A stretch of 42,315 nucleotides of DNA from Martinezella calliandrae (GTDB lineage Bacteria; Pseudomonadota; Alphaproteobacteria; Rhizobiales; Rhizobiaceae). The position numbers were made by a program, and so were the translations under genes. Positions within the stretch are counted from its first letter, which is position 1; each line of letters starts with the position of its first letter. Where the stretch lies: positions 1 through 42,315 of the forward strand of contig NZ_JARFYN010000068.1 of the NCBI RefSeq assembly GCF_030272695.1, in the 5' to 3' direction. A model generated the notes under the pieces. It was not told the DNA's origin and did no database searches. It worked only from the letters and a program-made list of their open reading frames with translations. Shown here piece after piece: positions 25,389 through 33,613 of the stretch.

Positions 25389-26453
25389 TTATTGGGCGCT
25401 CGCTGACGCTCCTGGCGGGATGCACACTGCACGACCTTTGAGTTTTCCCGCCTCGAGGTCCTTGTAGGCCTCTACAACACGGCTCAGCGGATAGCATTCC
25501 TCGATCACCTGAATCCGTTTGAGGCGCGCAAGCTCCAAGACTTCAAGAAGGTTGGTCGTGCCGCCATTGAAGCTGGTCGAGAGCTGTGCGCTCGGGGGCA
25601 TTGTGTGCAACCCAAACGGTGTAGTGCCCTGCGCGGCGCCGACGAGGGTTAGCCGTCCTTGGCTGGCCAATGCGGCCACGCCGGTTTTCAGAGTGGCCTC
25701 GGCACCGACACAGTCGAGAACGAAGGTCGCACCGGCGCCTGAAGTGATGTCTCGTATTTGTTCGGCCGTCGTGCCGTCACTCCGAAGCATGTTGTCGGCG
25801 CCGTGCTCTTGCGCGAGCTTCAGATGCGCTTCGTTGCTATCCACCGCGATCACTCGCGCAGCGCACAGATTGCGAAGGAATTGAACAGCCAGCAGCCCTA
25901 GTCCACCAATTCCAATCACCACGGCCGTGCTTCCTGGGATCAGCATCGGCAACGCCGGCTTGATCGCGGTGTAGGTTGTCAGGCCCGCATCTGTCAGGGG
26001 CGCAGCGAGTACTGGGTCGAGTTCACCCATATGCACAGCGAAGCGCGCCGGCACCACAATGTATTCTGCAAGGCCGCCATCAAATCCAAGCCCGGCGCCA
26101 AACTCGCCTGCCATGTGCTGGCAGATGTGCTCGTTGCCACTACGGCACGGCGCACAACGACCGCAGCTGCCCCATAACGGCACCACTGCCACCGGCTCAC
26201 CGGTCCTGAATCCAACAACTCCTGAACCGATCTGTTCAACCCAGCCGGCAATCTCGTGCCCCAACGTAAAGGGAGGGGAGTTGGCATGCCATGCGTCGAG
26301 TTGCGCCTTGGTTTTTCCCATTATCGCGATGTCAGTGTGACAGAGTCCGCAACCACCAACTTTGATCAAAAGCTGGCCTGACTGCGGGGACGGTTTGGGT
26401 ATGTCCTGAAGCTCGGGGGGCTGCTGAGGCTTCAAAAGGCGATAAGCGAGCAT
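25389..26453 (-). CDS. Zinc-dependent alcohol dehydrogenase
   Basis: The 354-residue medium-chain dehydrogenase oxidises an alcohol to an aldehyde with NAD(P). The catalytic zinc site starts with GLCHTD (Cys38) and GHE. A structural zinc site is CGRCAPCRSGNEHIC. The Rossmann motif is GIGGLGLLAVQFL. The ATG at 26453 follows GGAGACATCAC; the frame continues upstream to 26660 but that part has no dehydrogenase character. It is the first gene of the probable six-gene run to hemA, divergent from the NADH dehydrogenase gene. The 285-bp divergent gap holds no gene. The substrate is unknown. Confidence 0.92.
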   Translation of the reverse strand: MLAYRLLKPQQPPELQDIPKPSPQSGQLLIKVGGCGLCHTDIAIMGKTKAQLDAWHANSPPFTLGHEIAGWVEQIGSGVVGFRTGEPVAVVPLWGSCGRCAPCRSGNEHICQHMAGEFGAGLGFDGGLAEYIVVPARFAVHMGELDPVLAAPLTDAGLTTYTAIKPALPMLIPGSTAVVIGIGGLGLLAVQFLRNLCAARVIAVDSNEAHLKLAQEHGADNMLRSDGTTAEQIRDITSGAGATFVLDCVGAEATLKTGVAALASQGRLTLVGAAQGTTPFGLHTMPPSAQLSTSFNGGTTNLLEVLELARLKRIQVIEECYPLSRVVEAYKDLEAGKLKGRAVCIPPGASASAQ

Positions 26454-26738
26454 GTGATGTCTCCAGCAATTGATTGGTGGTCGCTGACGCGGTGGTCGCA
26501 TCGAAATTGGTGACGATGATATAGACCCGCTGACCGAAAATTGTTTGGAGCGCTTTTCTCGTATTTGAAGGCTTGTGCACCAATCGTCGCCGCCGATCCG
26601 ATGACAGTGATATCGGCGGCTCGCATTTCGTGTCGCTTTCTTCAAGGTGGCAACGCTCATCCAATAAGTGCGAAAGCGCCTCAGTTAGGTTTGGCGCCGT
26701 GCAGTTAAGCAGCACTGTCATCCAAGGAGTTGCTAATC

Positions 26739-28115
26739 ATGGAGGATGCCTTTTCATTCGCCCGAGCTACGAAAACCACCAAGCCATCGCGAGAGTCTGA
26801 AGACACTCAGAGGGCGAGAGCGGTTACGCGCGATGCTCAGCAAAGGCCACGAGTCGTCATCATTGGCGGCGGCTTTGCCGGAGTCGCGGCCGCGCGTGCG
26901 CTCCGCCACGCGCGTGCCGAAATCGTTCTGATCGACCGCCGTAATCACTATATATTTCAGCCGCTGCTCTACCAGGTTGCCACGGCGGTTCTCTCTCCCG
27001 CTGACATCGCCGCGCCGATCCGTCAGCTCGAAGTGAAGCAGCCAAACCTCAGTGTCATCCTGGCGGAGGTCACCGCCGTCGATGTTGCTTCACGCACAGT
27101 CGAGGCGTCCCCTCCAGGTATGTACACCCGCAAGATCACGTTCGACTATCTGGTGGTCGCAATCGGCATGCACCCGAGCTACTTTGGTCACGATGAGTTT
27201 GCGCGATATGCACCGGGTCTCAAGACGCTCATCGATGCTGAGACAATCCGCGCCAAAATCCTGGGTGCGTTCGAATTGGCTGAAACGACCGAGGACGAGG
27301 ACGAACGCACACGGCAGACGACGTTCGTGCTGGTCGGTGCAGGTCCAACTGGCGTCGAGCTTGCGGCGTCCCTGGCGCAGATGGCAAGGGTCACGCTGCG
27401 GGGCAATTTCCGTCGCATTGATCCAGGAAAGGCCCGCATCATTCTGCTTGAAGGGGCCAAGCGTGTTCTACCGACGTTTGCCGAGTCGGTGTCGCGCAAG
27501 GTCACGAAGCGTCTCGAGACGCTTGGCGTAGAGGTGGTGACGGATGTTAGGGTCGAGACCGTCGACAACGAGGGCGTGGTTGCCGGCGGCAGCAGGATTC
27601 GGAGCGCGACGGTGCTGTGGACCGCGGGAGTTGCGGCCTCGCCCATTCTAAAGATGTTCGGCACGAAAACCGATCACGCGGGGCGAGCGCTCGTTGATCC
27701 GTTCCTGAAAGTCGCGGACGCGCCCGGAGTATTCGTCGTCGGTGACGCGGCATCCGTCGTGCAAAATGAACATCCGGTACCCGGGGTGGCGCAGGCTGCC
27801 ATTCAGCAGGGGGCGTACGTTGGACAGCTGATCGCGTCAGAGATGAAGGGGCGAAAGGTCGAACGCGCGTTCCACTATTTCGATAAGGGCAACATGGCTG
27901 TTGTCGGCAAAAATTACGCGGTGCTTGAGCGAGGGGCGGTGCGCACAAGCGGCTTTCTGACATGGCTGGTGTGGGCGTTCATTCACATACTCTCCCTGCC
28001 GCAGGTGCAGAATCGCCTGCGCGTGCAGCGCCAGTGGCTCTGGTCGTATTTCACAGACGAACGAAGCTCGCGCCTGATCCCGGAGGGAGTGAGGGAGCAA
28101 ATTGATGGGTTGTGA
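26739..28115 (+). CDS. ndh: Type II NADH dehydrogenase (NDH-2)
   Basis: The 458-residue flavoprotein passes electrons from NADH to quinone without pumping protons. The FAD motif is VVIIGGGFAGVAAARAL (about 39-55), the NADH motif is VLVGAGPTGVELAASL, and a late FAD-binding motif is FVVGDAASV. C-terminal hydrophobic or amphipathic segments (LTWLVWAFIHILSLPQ) serve membrane association. The ATG at 26739 has AAGGAG 9 bp upstream; a TTG start three codons earlier is possible. It is divergent from the dehydrogenase/peroxidase run. With the cytochrome bd oxidase at 38694-41056 it could form a non-pumping respiratory branch. Confidence 0.93.
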   Translation: MEDAFSFARATKTTKPSRESEDTQRARAVTRDAQQRPRVVIIGGGFAGVAAARALRHARAEIVLIDRRNHYIFQPLLYQVATAVLSPADIAAPIRQLEVKQPNLSVILAEVTAVDVASRTVEASPPGMYTRKITFDYLVVAIGMHPSYFGHDEFARYAPGLKTLIDAETIRAKILGAFELAETTEDEDERTRQTTFVLVGAGPTGVELAASLAQMARVTLRGNFRRIDPGKARIILLEGAKRVLPTFAESVSRKVTKRLETLGVEVVTDVRVETVDNEGVVAGGSRIRSATVLWTAGVAASPILKMFGTKTDHAGRALVDPFLKVADAPGVFVVGDAASVVQNEHPVPGVAQAAIQQGAYVGQLIASEMKGRKVERAFHYFDKGNMAVVGKNYAVLERGAVRTSGFLTWLVWAFIHILSLPQVQNRLRVQRQWLWSYFTDERSSRLIPEGVREQIDGL

Positions 28116-28183
28116 ACGTCGTCTTGACCCCTTTTGAATCGCTACGCTCGGTCGTGCTCTGATCTTTGAGACCCGGAAGTCAT

Positions 28184-28840
28184 TCAACAGGCGCCGTCAT
28201 CGTCGGGACTGAGCTTCCCATGCCCGCCTGTGGCCTTTTGTCCCGAACTCTCCGTGCGTTCCCGGCGCCACGCAGCCGGGCTTTGGCCATATTCGCGGCC
28301 GAAAAGCCTGGAGAGATGGGCCTGATCCGAGAAGCCACAGCGTAAAGCAATCTCGACAAGTATGATATCGCTCGTGATCATGAGTGTTTCGGCCCTCTCC
28401 AGGCGGCGACGCATGAGGTAAGCATGTGGCGTCATGTCGAAAGTGCGCTTGAATGCCCTGGAAAAATAGGTCCTACTTAGTTTTGCGATGGCAGCCAATT
28501 CATTGACGTGAACAGGTTGATCCAACTGTTCTTCTATGTAAGCAAGAACCCGTCGCGTCTGCCAGCCTGTAAGCCCACCGGACTTGAATGTCGTCGCCGG
28601 CAGAGCATGGCGGTCGATTTCCACGTGCAGAAGTGATACAGCCCGAGTCAAGAGAGACTTCGCGAACTCGCGATTGGAGTCCAGCTCTTCGTGAACACGT
28701 TCAAGAAGCTTCGCAAGATTGGGAAGGAGACATCGCCCCTCGAGACGAGAAGAAAACATTTCAGAATCCGGCATATATTGAATCGGATCGCCCTCGGAGC
28801 GAGAGCCAGTGCCACGAAGCATTGGGTTGATTGTGTCCAT
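28184..28840 (-). CDS. AraC-family transcriptional regulator
   Basis: The 218-residue protein ends in two AraC helix-turn-helix motifs (about 95-195), VNELAAIAKLSRTYFSRAFK and ILVEIALRCGFSDQAHLSRL, with the family-typical FGREYGQSPAAWRR. The N-terminal half is shorter than usual and shows no clear ligand-binding cupin, so the sensing part may be reduced. The ATG at 28840 follows GGAGCAAGG. It is convergent with the NADH dehydrogenase gene and borders a conjugation-locus remnant on its other side. Its targets cannot be told. Confidence 0.9.
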   Translation of the reverse strand: MDTINPMLRGTGSRSEGDPIQYMPDSEMFSSRLEGRCLLPNLAKLLERVHEELDSNREFAKSLLTRAVSLLHVEIDRHALPATTFKSGGLTGWQTRRVLAYIEEQLDQPVHVNELAAIAKLSRTYFSRAFKRTFDMTPHAYLMRRRLERAETLMITSDIILVEIALRCGFSDQAHLSRLFGREYGQSPAAWRRERTESSGQKATGGHGKLSPDDDGAC

Positions 28841-28869
28841 GACCTTGCTCCATTTCACTCTGTGGGCTC

Positions 28870-28959
28870 AATATCGCGCCGACGCTGACGATCAGGCCCG
28901 GCTTTCCGGTCTGTGTCGTCGTGACCCACGACCTCGTCCTCGACCCCTACGAAGGCTGA
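28870..28959 (+). pseudogene. trbI: C-terminal end of trbI
   Basis: The frame NIAPTLTIRPGFPV, then VVVTHDLVLDPYEG and a stop, matches the conserved C-terminus of the conjugative transfer protein TrbI (VirB10-like), which usually reads TLTIRPGFPVRVIVTRDLVL. Only about 30 codons remain; upstream lies the AraC gene. TrbI forms part of the mating-pair channel. This is the cut edge of a lost trb operon. The stop is one base before the DUF2274 start, as in intact loci. Confidence 0.7.
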
Positions 28960-28960
28960 C

Positions 28961-29200
28961 GTGACCAAGCTGAAACTCGGCCCGATCGCCGACGAGAAGC
29001 CGGTAAAGATCACGGCGGCGCTCCACCGTGATCTTGTTGCTTATGCCGAGATACTCGCCAGAGAGTCAGGACAGACTGCTGCCGATCCCGTCCGGCTAAT
29101 TGTTCCAATGGTGGAGCGGTTCATCGCGACGGATCGACGCTTTGCAAAGCGGGAGAGGCGGGAGAAACTTCCACCGAACCATTCGCGAACGGGTATCTGA
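28961..29200 (+). CDS. DUF2274 protein of a conjugation locus
   Basis: The 79-residue protein (GTG start) has the family pattern TKLKLGPIADEKPVKIT, then LHRDLVAYAEILARESG, VRLIVPMVERFIATDRRF and a basic tail. DUF2274 genes follow trbI in integrative and conjugative elements, and a trbI end lies one base upstream here. The gene is complete, but the rest of the transfer system is absent from the window, so it is probably a leftover. The protein may be a small ribbon-helix-helix-like DNA-binding factor; that is inference. Confidence 0.8.
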   Translation: MTKLKLGPIADEKPVKITAALHRDLVAYAEILARESGQTAADPVRLIVPMVERFIATDRRFAKRERREKLPPNHSRTGI

Positions 29201-29216
29201 AGTGTCGCCACAGATC

Positions 29217-30044
29217 CTATTCATTCTTGGTGAAGAACTCGACGAGAGTGGTGGCGACGGCGGCGGGATTCCTGCCCGGCAAGTCGTGGTTCGCCCCCGG
29301 TATCAACACTTTCTCGATTTTTGGGATCCACTGCTGCAGTAGATCGGCGCCCTCAGAAAATACCGGCAATGTATCGCTACCGCGCACCGACAGCACCGGG
29401 TGTCGAAGATCTTTCAGGCTTTCGGTTGAGATATTCCAGTGTTGCATGGCTCCGAGTTCGACCTGAAAGTACGTGTCGATCTCGGATACCGCGCGGTCGA
29501 ATGCACCCGCAGGCAAGGCGCGGTCGGTGAATCGCCGGTAGTCTTGTCCGAACGCGCCTGCCAGGCAGGTGTCCGTGGCCGCGTTTTTGTCTCCCGAGTT
29601 GTAGATCTCGAGGACAGATGCCGCCCATTCCGTGAACGCCCCGCCGGACGGCACCAACGTCAGGAGCGGCGGTTCCAGCAATGCCAGCTTCCGCACTCTG
29701 CCCGGGGCATCGATCGCCATCTGCAATGCGACGCCTGCGCCAAAGGAATGCCCGGCCACGTGCGCCGACGCAATGCCCAGGTGATTCAACAGCGCGACGC
29801 AGTCACCCGCCCACCCTTGCATCGTCATCCCCGCCGGAGCGCGTGAGCTACCGGCGTAGCCGCGACGCCGGTAATGGACGATCTGAAAATTCTCCACGAT
29901 TCCGGCCTGCTCGATCACCGGCACGAACCCATCCGACAGAACCGCTCCGTGGACAAATACCACCGGTGCCCCGGACCCACGGACATCATACTCGACGTCC
30001 GCACCGTTCAGCTGTACTCGTTCCATTCGTGGCGCTCCCGTCAT
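29217..30044 (-). CDS. Alpha/beta hydrolase
   Basis: The 275-residue protein has the fold's landmarks: oxyanion-hole HGAV (about 32-35), the nucleophile elbow GHSFG (Ser100), an acid in the SVRGSDT loop and a catalytic His in PGANHDLPG. No signal peptide is present. It overlaps the preceding NTF2-like gene by 4 bp (ATGA), so the two are translated together. The group includes esterases and C-C-bond hydrolases, and sequence alone does not decide. It is convergent with the DUF2274 gene. Confidence 0.9.
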   Translation of the reverse strand: MTGAPRMERVQLNGADVEYDVRGSGAPVVFVHGAVLSDGFVPVIEQAGIVENFQIVHYRRRGYAGSSRAPAGMTMQGWAGDCVALLNHLGIASAHVAGHSFGAGVALQMAIDAPGRVRKLALLEPPLLTLVPSGGAFTEWAASVLEIYNSGDKNAATDTCLAGAFGQDYRRFTDRALPAGAFDRAVSEIDTYFQVELGAMQHWNISTESLKDLRHPVLSVRGSDTLPVFSEGADLLQQWIPKIEKVLIPGANHDLPGRNPAAVATTLVEFFTKNE

Positions 30045-30427
30045 TTTCCCAGAGCTTGTGCGATGAGAAGAGTGTCGGCGGTCTGCTGCAGGCGCCTGAT
30101 CTTGCCGTCCCGGATCGTCCAGATATGGGCGAATCGGGATTGGACCCTCCGCCCCCGCTTCGTAAGGCCGAAATAGTGTCCGAGAACGATTACGTGATCG
30201 CCCGACTCGAAGTACTCGTCCCCTTTCGCGTAGAACTCGTCGAAGTCGGCCAAGAATGGGAAGAAATCATTGATAACCGTGTCGATACCCCGATAGACGC
30301 CCCCGTTGGGGAATCCTTCGGCAATATCCCACTCGGCGTCATCGGCCAGGAGTGATTTGAAAACATTCACGTCTCCCATGGCGTCGTACAACTTCCGGAT
30401 GAGAGTGATTTGTGACGTATCCGACAT
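30041..30427 (-). CDS. NTF2-like (SnoaL-type) protein coupled to the hydrolase
   Basis: The 128-residue protein shows the SnoaL pattern: helix LIRKLYDAMGDVNVFKSLL, DDAEWDIAEGFPNGGVYRG, VIVLGHYFGLTKRGRRVQSR, FAHIWTIRDGKIRRLQQTAD. Such proteins bind small molecules, and some catalyse aldol or isomerase steps. It has a good ribosome-binding site (AAGGAAGG). Its 4-bp overlap with the alpha/beta hydrolase gene suggests a joint task on one metabolite. Confidence 0.87.
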   Translation of the reverse strand: MSDTSQITLIRKLYDAMGDVNVFKSLLADDAEWDIAEGFPNGGVYRGIDTVINDFFPFLADFDEFYAKGDEYFESGDHVIVLGHYFGLTKRGRRVQSRFAHIWTIRDGKIRRLQQTADTLLIAQALGK

Positions 30428-30441
30428 GTGAACCTTCCTTA

Positions 30442-30488
30442 GGTTGAGTATGATGGCCCATTAGAGCCTTGGGTTGAGATTGATGGCC
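30442..30488. repeat. Two 17-bp direct repeats, possible operator
   Basis: GGTTGAGTATGATGGCC (30442-30458) and GGTTGAGATTGATGGCC (30472-30488) differ at two bases and are spaced 30 bp apart, about three helical turns. They lie just upstream of the NTF2-like gene at 30427. A regulator binding on one DNA face would fit; the nearby AraC or LysR protein are candidates only by position. Confidence 0.35.
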
Positions 30489-30550
30489 GACACCCCTCCC
30501 AGTCGGAGTAACTCGCGGCCAGGAAAGATTTGAACGTTTATACTTTTTGT

Positions 30551-31003
30551 TCAGAACATGGTGTTCGAGTGAGCGATGTTCTCCGGGATGGGCTGCAGAA
30601 CGTCCCAGTGTTCGACGATCTTGCCTTTATCCAAGCGGAAAATATCCATTACGGCCTCCCCTCGCGTACCTGGTTCTCTTACCAAATGGACGTGCAAGAT
30701 AACGTAATCACCGTCGGCGAATACGCGCACGATGCTGCTATGCGACTGTGGGTACTTTTGGTTAAAAGCAGCGAAGAATTGGCGGAATCCTTCCTTACCA
30801 TCTGGGATATTGGCATTGTGCTGCGTGTAGGTCGGCCCCATCAAGGCGATCGCTGCTTCGGCGTCCTTGTCGTTTAGCGCCTTGTTATAGAAGGTGACGA
30901 CGATCGATTTGTTCTTTTCGATTTGCGTGGGTTCGTCCGCATGAGCATTTGCCGCGGCGAACGTGATGCTTGCACCAAGAATGAGAGCTTTGATGAGAGA
31001 CAT
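30551..31003 (-). CDS. Secreted SnoaL/NTF2-like protein
   Basis: The 150-residue protein has a signal peptide (cut near AHA22-DEP) followed by a SnoaL-like fold: FYNKALNDKDAEAAIALMGP, YTQHNANIPDGKEGFRQFFA, YVILHVHLVREPGTRGEAVM and DIFRLDKGKIVEHWDVLQPI. The last motif is the hallmark of the SnoaL group. Export to the periplasm is a variation on this mainly cytoplasmic family. It is 163 bp from the quinone-reductase gene and 123 bp from the hydrolase pair. Confidence 0.88.
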   Translation of the reverse strand: MSLIKALILGASITFAAANAHADEPTQIEKNKSIVVTFYNKALNDKDAEAAIALMGPTYTQHNANIPDGKEGFRQFFAAFNQKYPQSHSSIVRVFADGDYVILHVHLVREPGTRGEAVMDIFRLDKGKIVEHWDVLQPIPENIAHSNTMF

Positions 31004-31163
31004 TATTTAACTCCGAGAGATCCGGCATGACTGTTGGTGCCGCCATTGGATGTTAGACAATGGCAGTACGGTGACTTGGGCCAAAATTGTCGCGACTGGA
31101 ATATTCCAATGGTCGTCACCATCGCCGCGACCGTTCGATGGCTCAGATAAGTATCCACAGCTC

Positions 31164-32162
31164 CTAGTGTTGCGCGTGCATGAGCACTCGCCCGAAGGGA
31201 CGGTCCTCGATCAAGTAGCGGACTGCTTCGGCCGCCTCGGACATGGGGAAGACTTTGCTGATTGTGGGCTGCAGCCTGCCTTCCTCCAGGTAAGCAAGCA
31301 GCGCCGCATTGGCTGCCGCCACCGTCTCCGGGGCGAAGAGTCGAAAGGTGAACCCGCGGACTGTCGCAGCCTTCCAGATAATGTCGGTGACGTTGACTTC
31401 CGCATCGCGTCCCCCGGCATAACCGGCGATGACCACTGTGCCGCCAAAGGCAAGCGACGCCAGCGCTTGACCGGTCACCCTTCCGCTGACGCCGTCGACG
31501 ACGACATCTACGCCCCTGCCATCGGTGATGCGCAGGACGCCGTCCTTGAGGCTCTCCGTAGAGAGGTCGATGACATGTTCATACCCGTCCGCACGAGCCC
31601 GTTTGGCCTTCTGCGTATTACCCGCAGTGGAAATCACCAACGACGCGCCAAGGCGGCGTGCGACCTGCACGGTCTCCATGCCCACGGCGCTGCCGATGGC
31701 AGGCGCCAGCACGGCCTGCCCGGGCTTGAAGCTCGCGAGTTCCGTGAGCGCCAGATAGCCCGTCAGATATCCGGCACCGGCGAGATAGGCCGCGGCGTAA
31801 TCGTCATCGACGGCATCAGGGATGCGTGAAAGGGTCGCCGCCGGTACAGGAACGAACTCGCGCCAGGTGCCATCGGCGACCAAGCCGAAACCCGATGCCC
31901 GGACGAACACGCGATCGCCGACCTTGAACGCTTCACTCTTAGTTTCCACGACGGCGCCCGCACCGGTCTGACCGCCGATTCGCGGCAGATTCTGGGGCGT
32001 GGCTAGGTAGATGTGCCCCGAACGGAATGTGTTATCCAATGGATTGATGCCGACTGTGCGCATCTGGACGAGAACCTCGCCCTCCAGGAGTTGCGGGCGC
32101 GGCAGCTCGACCAGCCGGTTTTCGCTGTAGTCGCCGTAAGATCGGTACTGGATGGCCTTCAT
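31164..32162 (-). CDS. Quinone-oxidoreductase-like MDR dehydrogenase
   Basis: The 332-residue medium-chain dehydrogenase begins MKAIQYRSYGD and lacks the zinc-site cysteines, as in NADPH:quinone reductases. It has GINPLDNTFRSG, GQTGAGAVVETKSEAFKVGD, the cofactor-binding APAIGSAVGMETVQVARRLG and the C-terminal FGRVLMHAQH. The ATG at 32162 begins the conserved part; a TTG start 60 bp upstream would add a non-conserved extension. It is divergent from a LysR gene and is the likely target of that regulator. It may reduce quinones or alpha,beta-unsaturated carbonyls. Confidence 0.88.
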   Translation of the reverse strand: MKAIQYRSYGDYSENRLVELPRPQLLEGEVLVQMRTVGINPLDNTFRSGHIYLATPQNLPRIGGQTGAGAVVETKSEAFKVGDRVFVRASGFGLVADGTWREFVPVPAATLSRIPDAVDDDYAAAYLAGAGYLTGYLALTELASFKPGQAVLAPAIGSAVGMETVQVARRLGASLVISTAGNTQKAKRARADGYEHVIDLSTESLKDGVLRITDGRGVDVVVDGVSGRVTGQALASLAFGGTVVIAGYAGGRDAEVNVTDIIWKAATVRGFTFRLFAPETVAAANAALLAYLEEGRLQPTISKVFPMSEAAEAVRYLIEDRPFGRVLMHAQH

Positions 32163-32210
32163 CGGACTGCTCGCTGTTCGGTAGCCGCGGATCGCGTTGA
32201 CCGACGATAT

Positions 32211-32252
32211 ATTCCCTTCCAAACTTAGATAGTAGCTGGTAAATTTGGGAAT
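32211..32252. promoter_or_regulatory. Possible LysR operator between divergent genes
   Basis: In the 113-bp divergent gap, ATTCCC (32211-32216) and GGGAAT (32247-32252) form an inverted pair inside AT-rich DNA, centred 44 bp before the LysR start. LysR regulators usually bind such interrupted dyads next to their own gene. The site is inferred from position and symmetry only. Confidence 0.3.
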
Positions 32253-32275
32253 TATCCTTTCATTGGTGAGAAGCT

Positions 32276-33181
32276 ATGGATCGCCTTGATGCAATGATCA
32301 TCCTAGTGGCCGCAGTGGATACTGGAAGTCTCTCAGCGGCTAGCCGGCATCTCCGTATCCCTCTCGCGACCGTCAGCCGGCGGGTGTCGGAGCTGGAGGA
32401 GCATTTGAACGTCCGCCTGCTCTTCCGGGGTAACCGGAAACTGGTTTTGACGGACGCCGGGCGCAGCTACGTCGCCTCCTGCCGTCGGATCATCGAAGAG
32501 ATCACCGAAATCGAGCGCACGGCTTCGGGGGAATACCGGGCGCCTCAGGGCGAACTGATCGTCAGCGCGCCCGCGGTCATGGGCCGATGCCATGTTCTAC
32601 CGATTGTCACGGAATTTTTGCGTGCCTTTCCGGAGGTCCAGATGCGGCTGCAGCTAACAGACCGATACGTGAACTTAGTGGAAGAGCACGTCGACCTTGC
32701 CGTCCGCATCGGCGAACTGCCCGACAGCAGCCTGATCGCGACGCGTGTTGGGTTGATTCGCAAGGTCGTGTGCGCCAGCCCCGCCTACATTGAGCGGCGA
32801 GGCGTGCCCAAGAAGCCTGCTGATCTTGTGGCGCACGACTGTGTGGTCCATGAGGGCCATGCGATTTCATACAATTGGGAGTTCACTACCGAAGGGACCA
32901 CGCAGAGGATTCAGGTCCCGTCTCGCCTCTCCGTGGATTTGGGCGAGGCAGCAGTTGCCGCCGCGGCCGACGGCGCCGGAATCGCCCGCGTACTGTCGTA
33001 CCTGGTCGATGATTTGGTGAAATCGCGATCGGTGGTGACGCTGCTGGAGGCGTATGAGCCGTCACCCATGCCGGTCAGCTTGGTCTACGCGAGCGAACGC
33101 CAGGTTCCGCTGAAATTGCGGGCCTTTTTAGATTTTTCGATTCCGCGACTGAGGGAGCGGCTGGGCTACAAGGATACGTAA
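32276..33181 (+). CDS. LysR-family transcriptional regulator
   Basis: The 301-residue protein has an N-terminal winged helix-turn-helix (about 1-60, GSLSAASRHLRIPLATVSRR) and a LysR substrate-binding domain (about 90-295, ELIVSAPAVMGRCHVLPIV, DLAVRIGELPDSSLIATRVG). It is typical of the group that controls a neighbouring oxidoreductase. The gene is divergent from the quinone-reductase-like gene. The effector is unknown. Confidence 0.93.
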   Translation: MDRLDAMIILVAAVDTGSLSAASRHLRIPLATVSRRVSELEEHLNVRLLFRGNRKLVLTDAGRSYVASCRRIIEEITEIERTASGEYRAPQGELIVSAPAVMGRCHVLPIVTEFLRAFPEVQMRLQLTDRYVNLVEEHVDLAVRIGELPDSSLIATRVGLIRKVVCASPAYIERRGVPKKPADLVAHDCVVHEGHAISYNWEFTTEGTTQRIQVPSRLSVDLGEAAVAAAADGAGIARVLSYLVDDLVKSRSVVTLLEAYEPSPMPVSLVYASERQVPLKLRAFLDFSIPRLRERLGYKDT

Positions 33182-33370
33182 GGGTCAACCCAGCAGAGCG
33201 TCATCGCAAACCATGGACGATTTGGCGAAGCAATATGGCGCGGGTGACGCCGGTGATCGCGGGCACAATATCCAAACTGAGGCAGATAAATTCGGACAGT
33301 TCTCAATGACGAGAGCGGGCGGCACCCGTCGTGAATGTCCGTACTGCGAGCCTAGCGGAGGCGCGGCCAT

Positions 33371-33440
33371 GACCGGCGCCGCGACCTCTTCACTGACCTG
33401 TCGCTGATGTTCCTGGATTGGACGACTCTATCCTTCTATG
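33371..33440 (+). pseudogene. Fragment of a transposase, possibly IS1634-type
   Basis: The frame DRRRDLFTDLSLMFLDWTTLSFYG resembles the region around the first catalytic Asp of IS1634-like DDE transposases (RDLFTDLSVVFFDTTSLYFEG). Only about 24 codons remain, and they stop exactly where the 173-bp repeat begins (33441). The rest of 33182-33440 holds no gene. Tentative because the match is short. Confidence 0.35.
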
Positions 33441-33613
33441 GCGTCAAGGCCGCGTTGAAACTCGGCGCGGTCAGTTAAAGCTCGGGCAACAGCCTTGAAC
33501 GTTCCAACTAAGATTTGAAGGGGAGTATCGCGTTCCTCCAAGGTCAATCAGCTGTTCGGTACATTTCGTCAAGCCGGTTGCCTGGGTGATCGGCTGGCAC
33601 ATCCTGATGCCTG
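33441..33613 (+). repeat. 173-bp direct repeat, copy 1 (with cydA start fragment)
   Basis: This copy matches 38551-38721 almost completely, with a few base changes and two small indels. It runs from GCGTCAAGGCCGCGTTGAAA to CTGGCACATCCTGATGCCTG. Its last about 30 bp encode VIGWHILMP, the beginning of a cydA-like gene. After it the sequence switches to a winged-helix gene. It marks one end of a 5.1-kb segment ending at the other copy. Confidence 0.9.

Noticed and set aside
26454..26660. N-terminal extension of the alcohol dehydrogenase
   Set aside because: The extra codons show no dehydrogenase character, and the ATG at 26453 has a ribosome-binding site and the family start.
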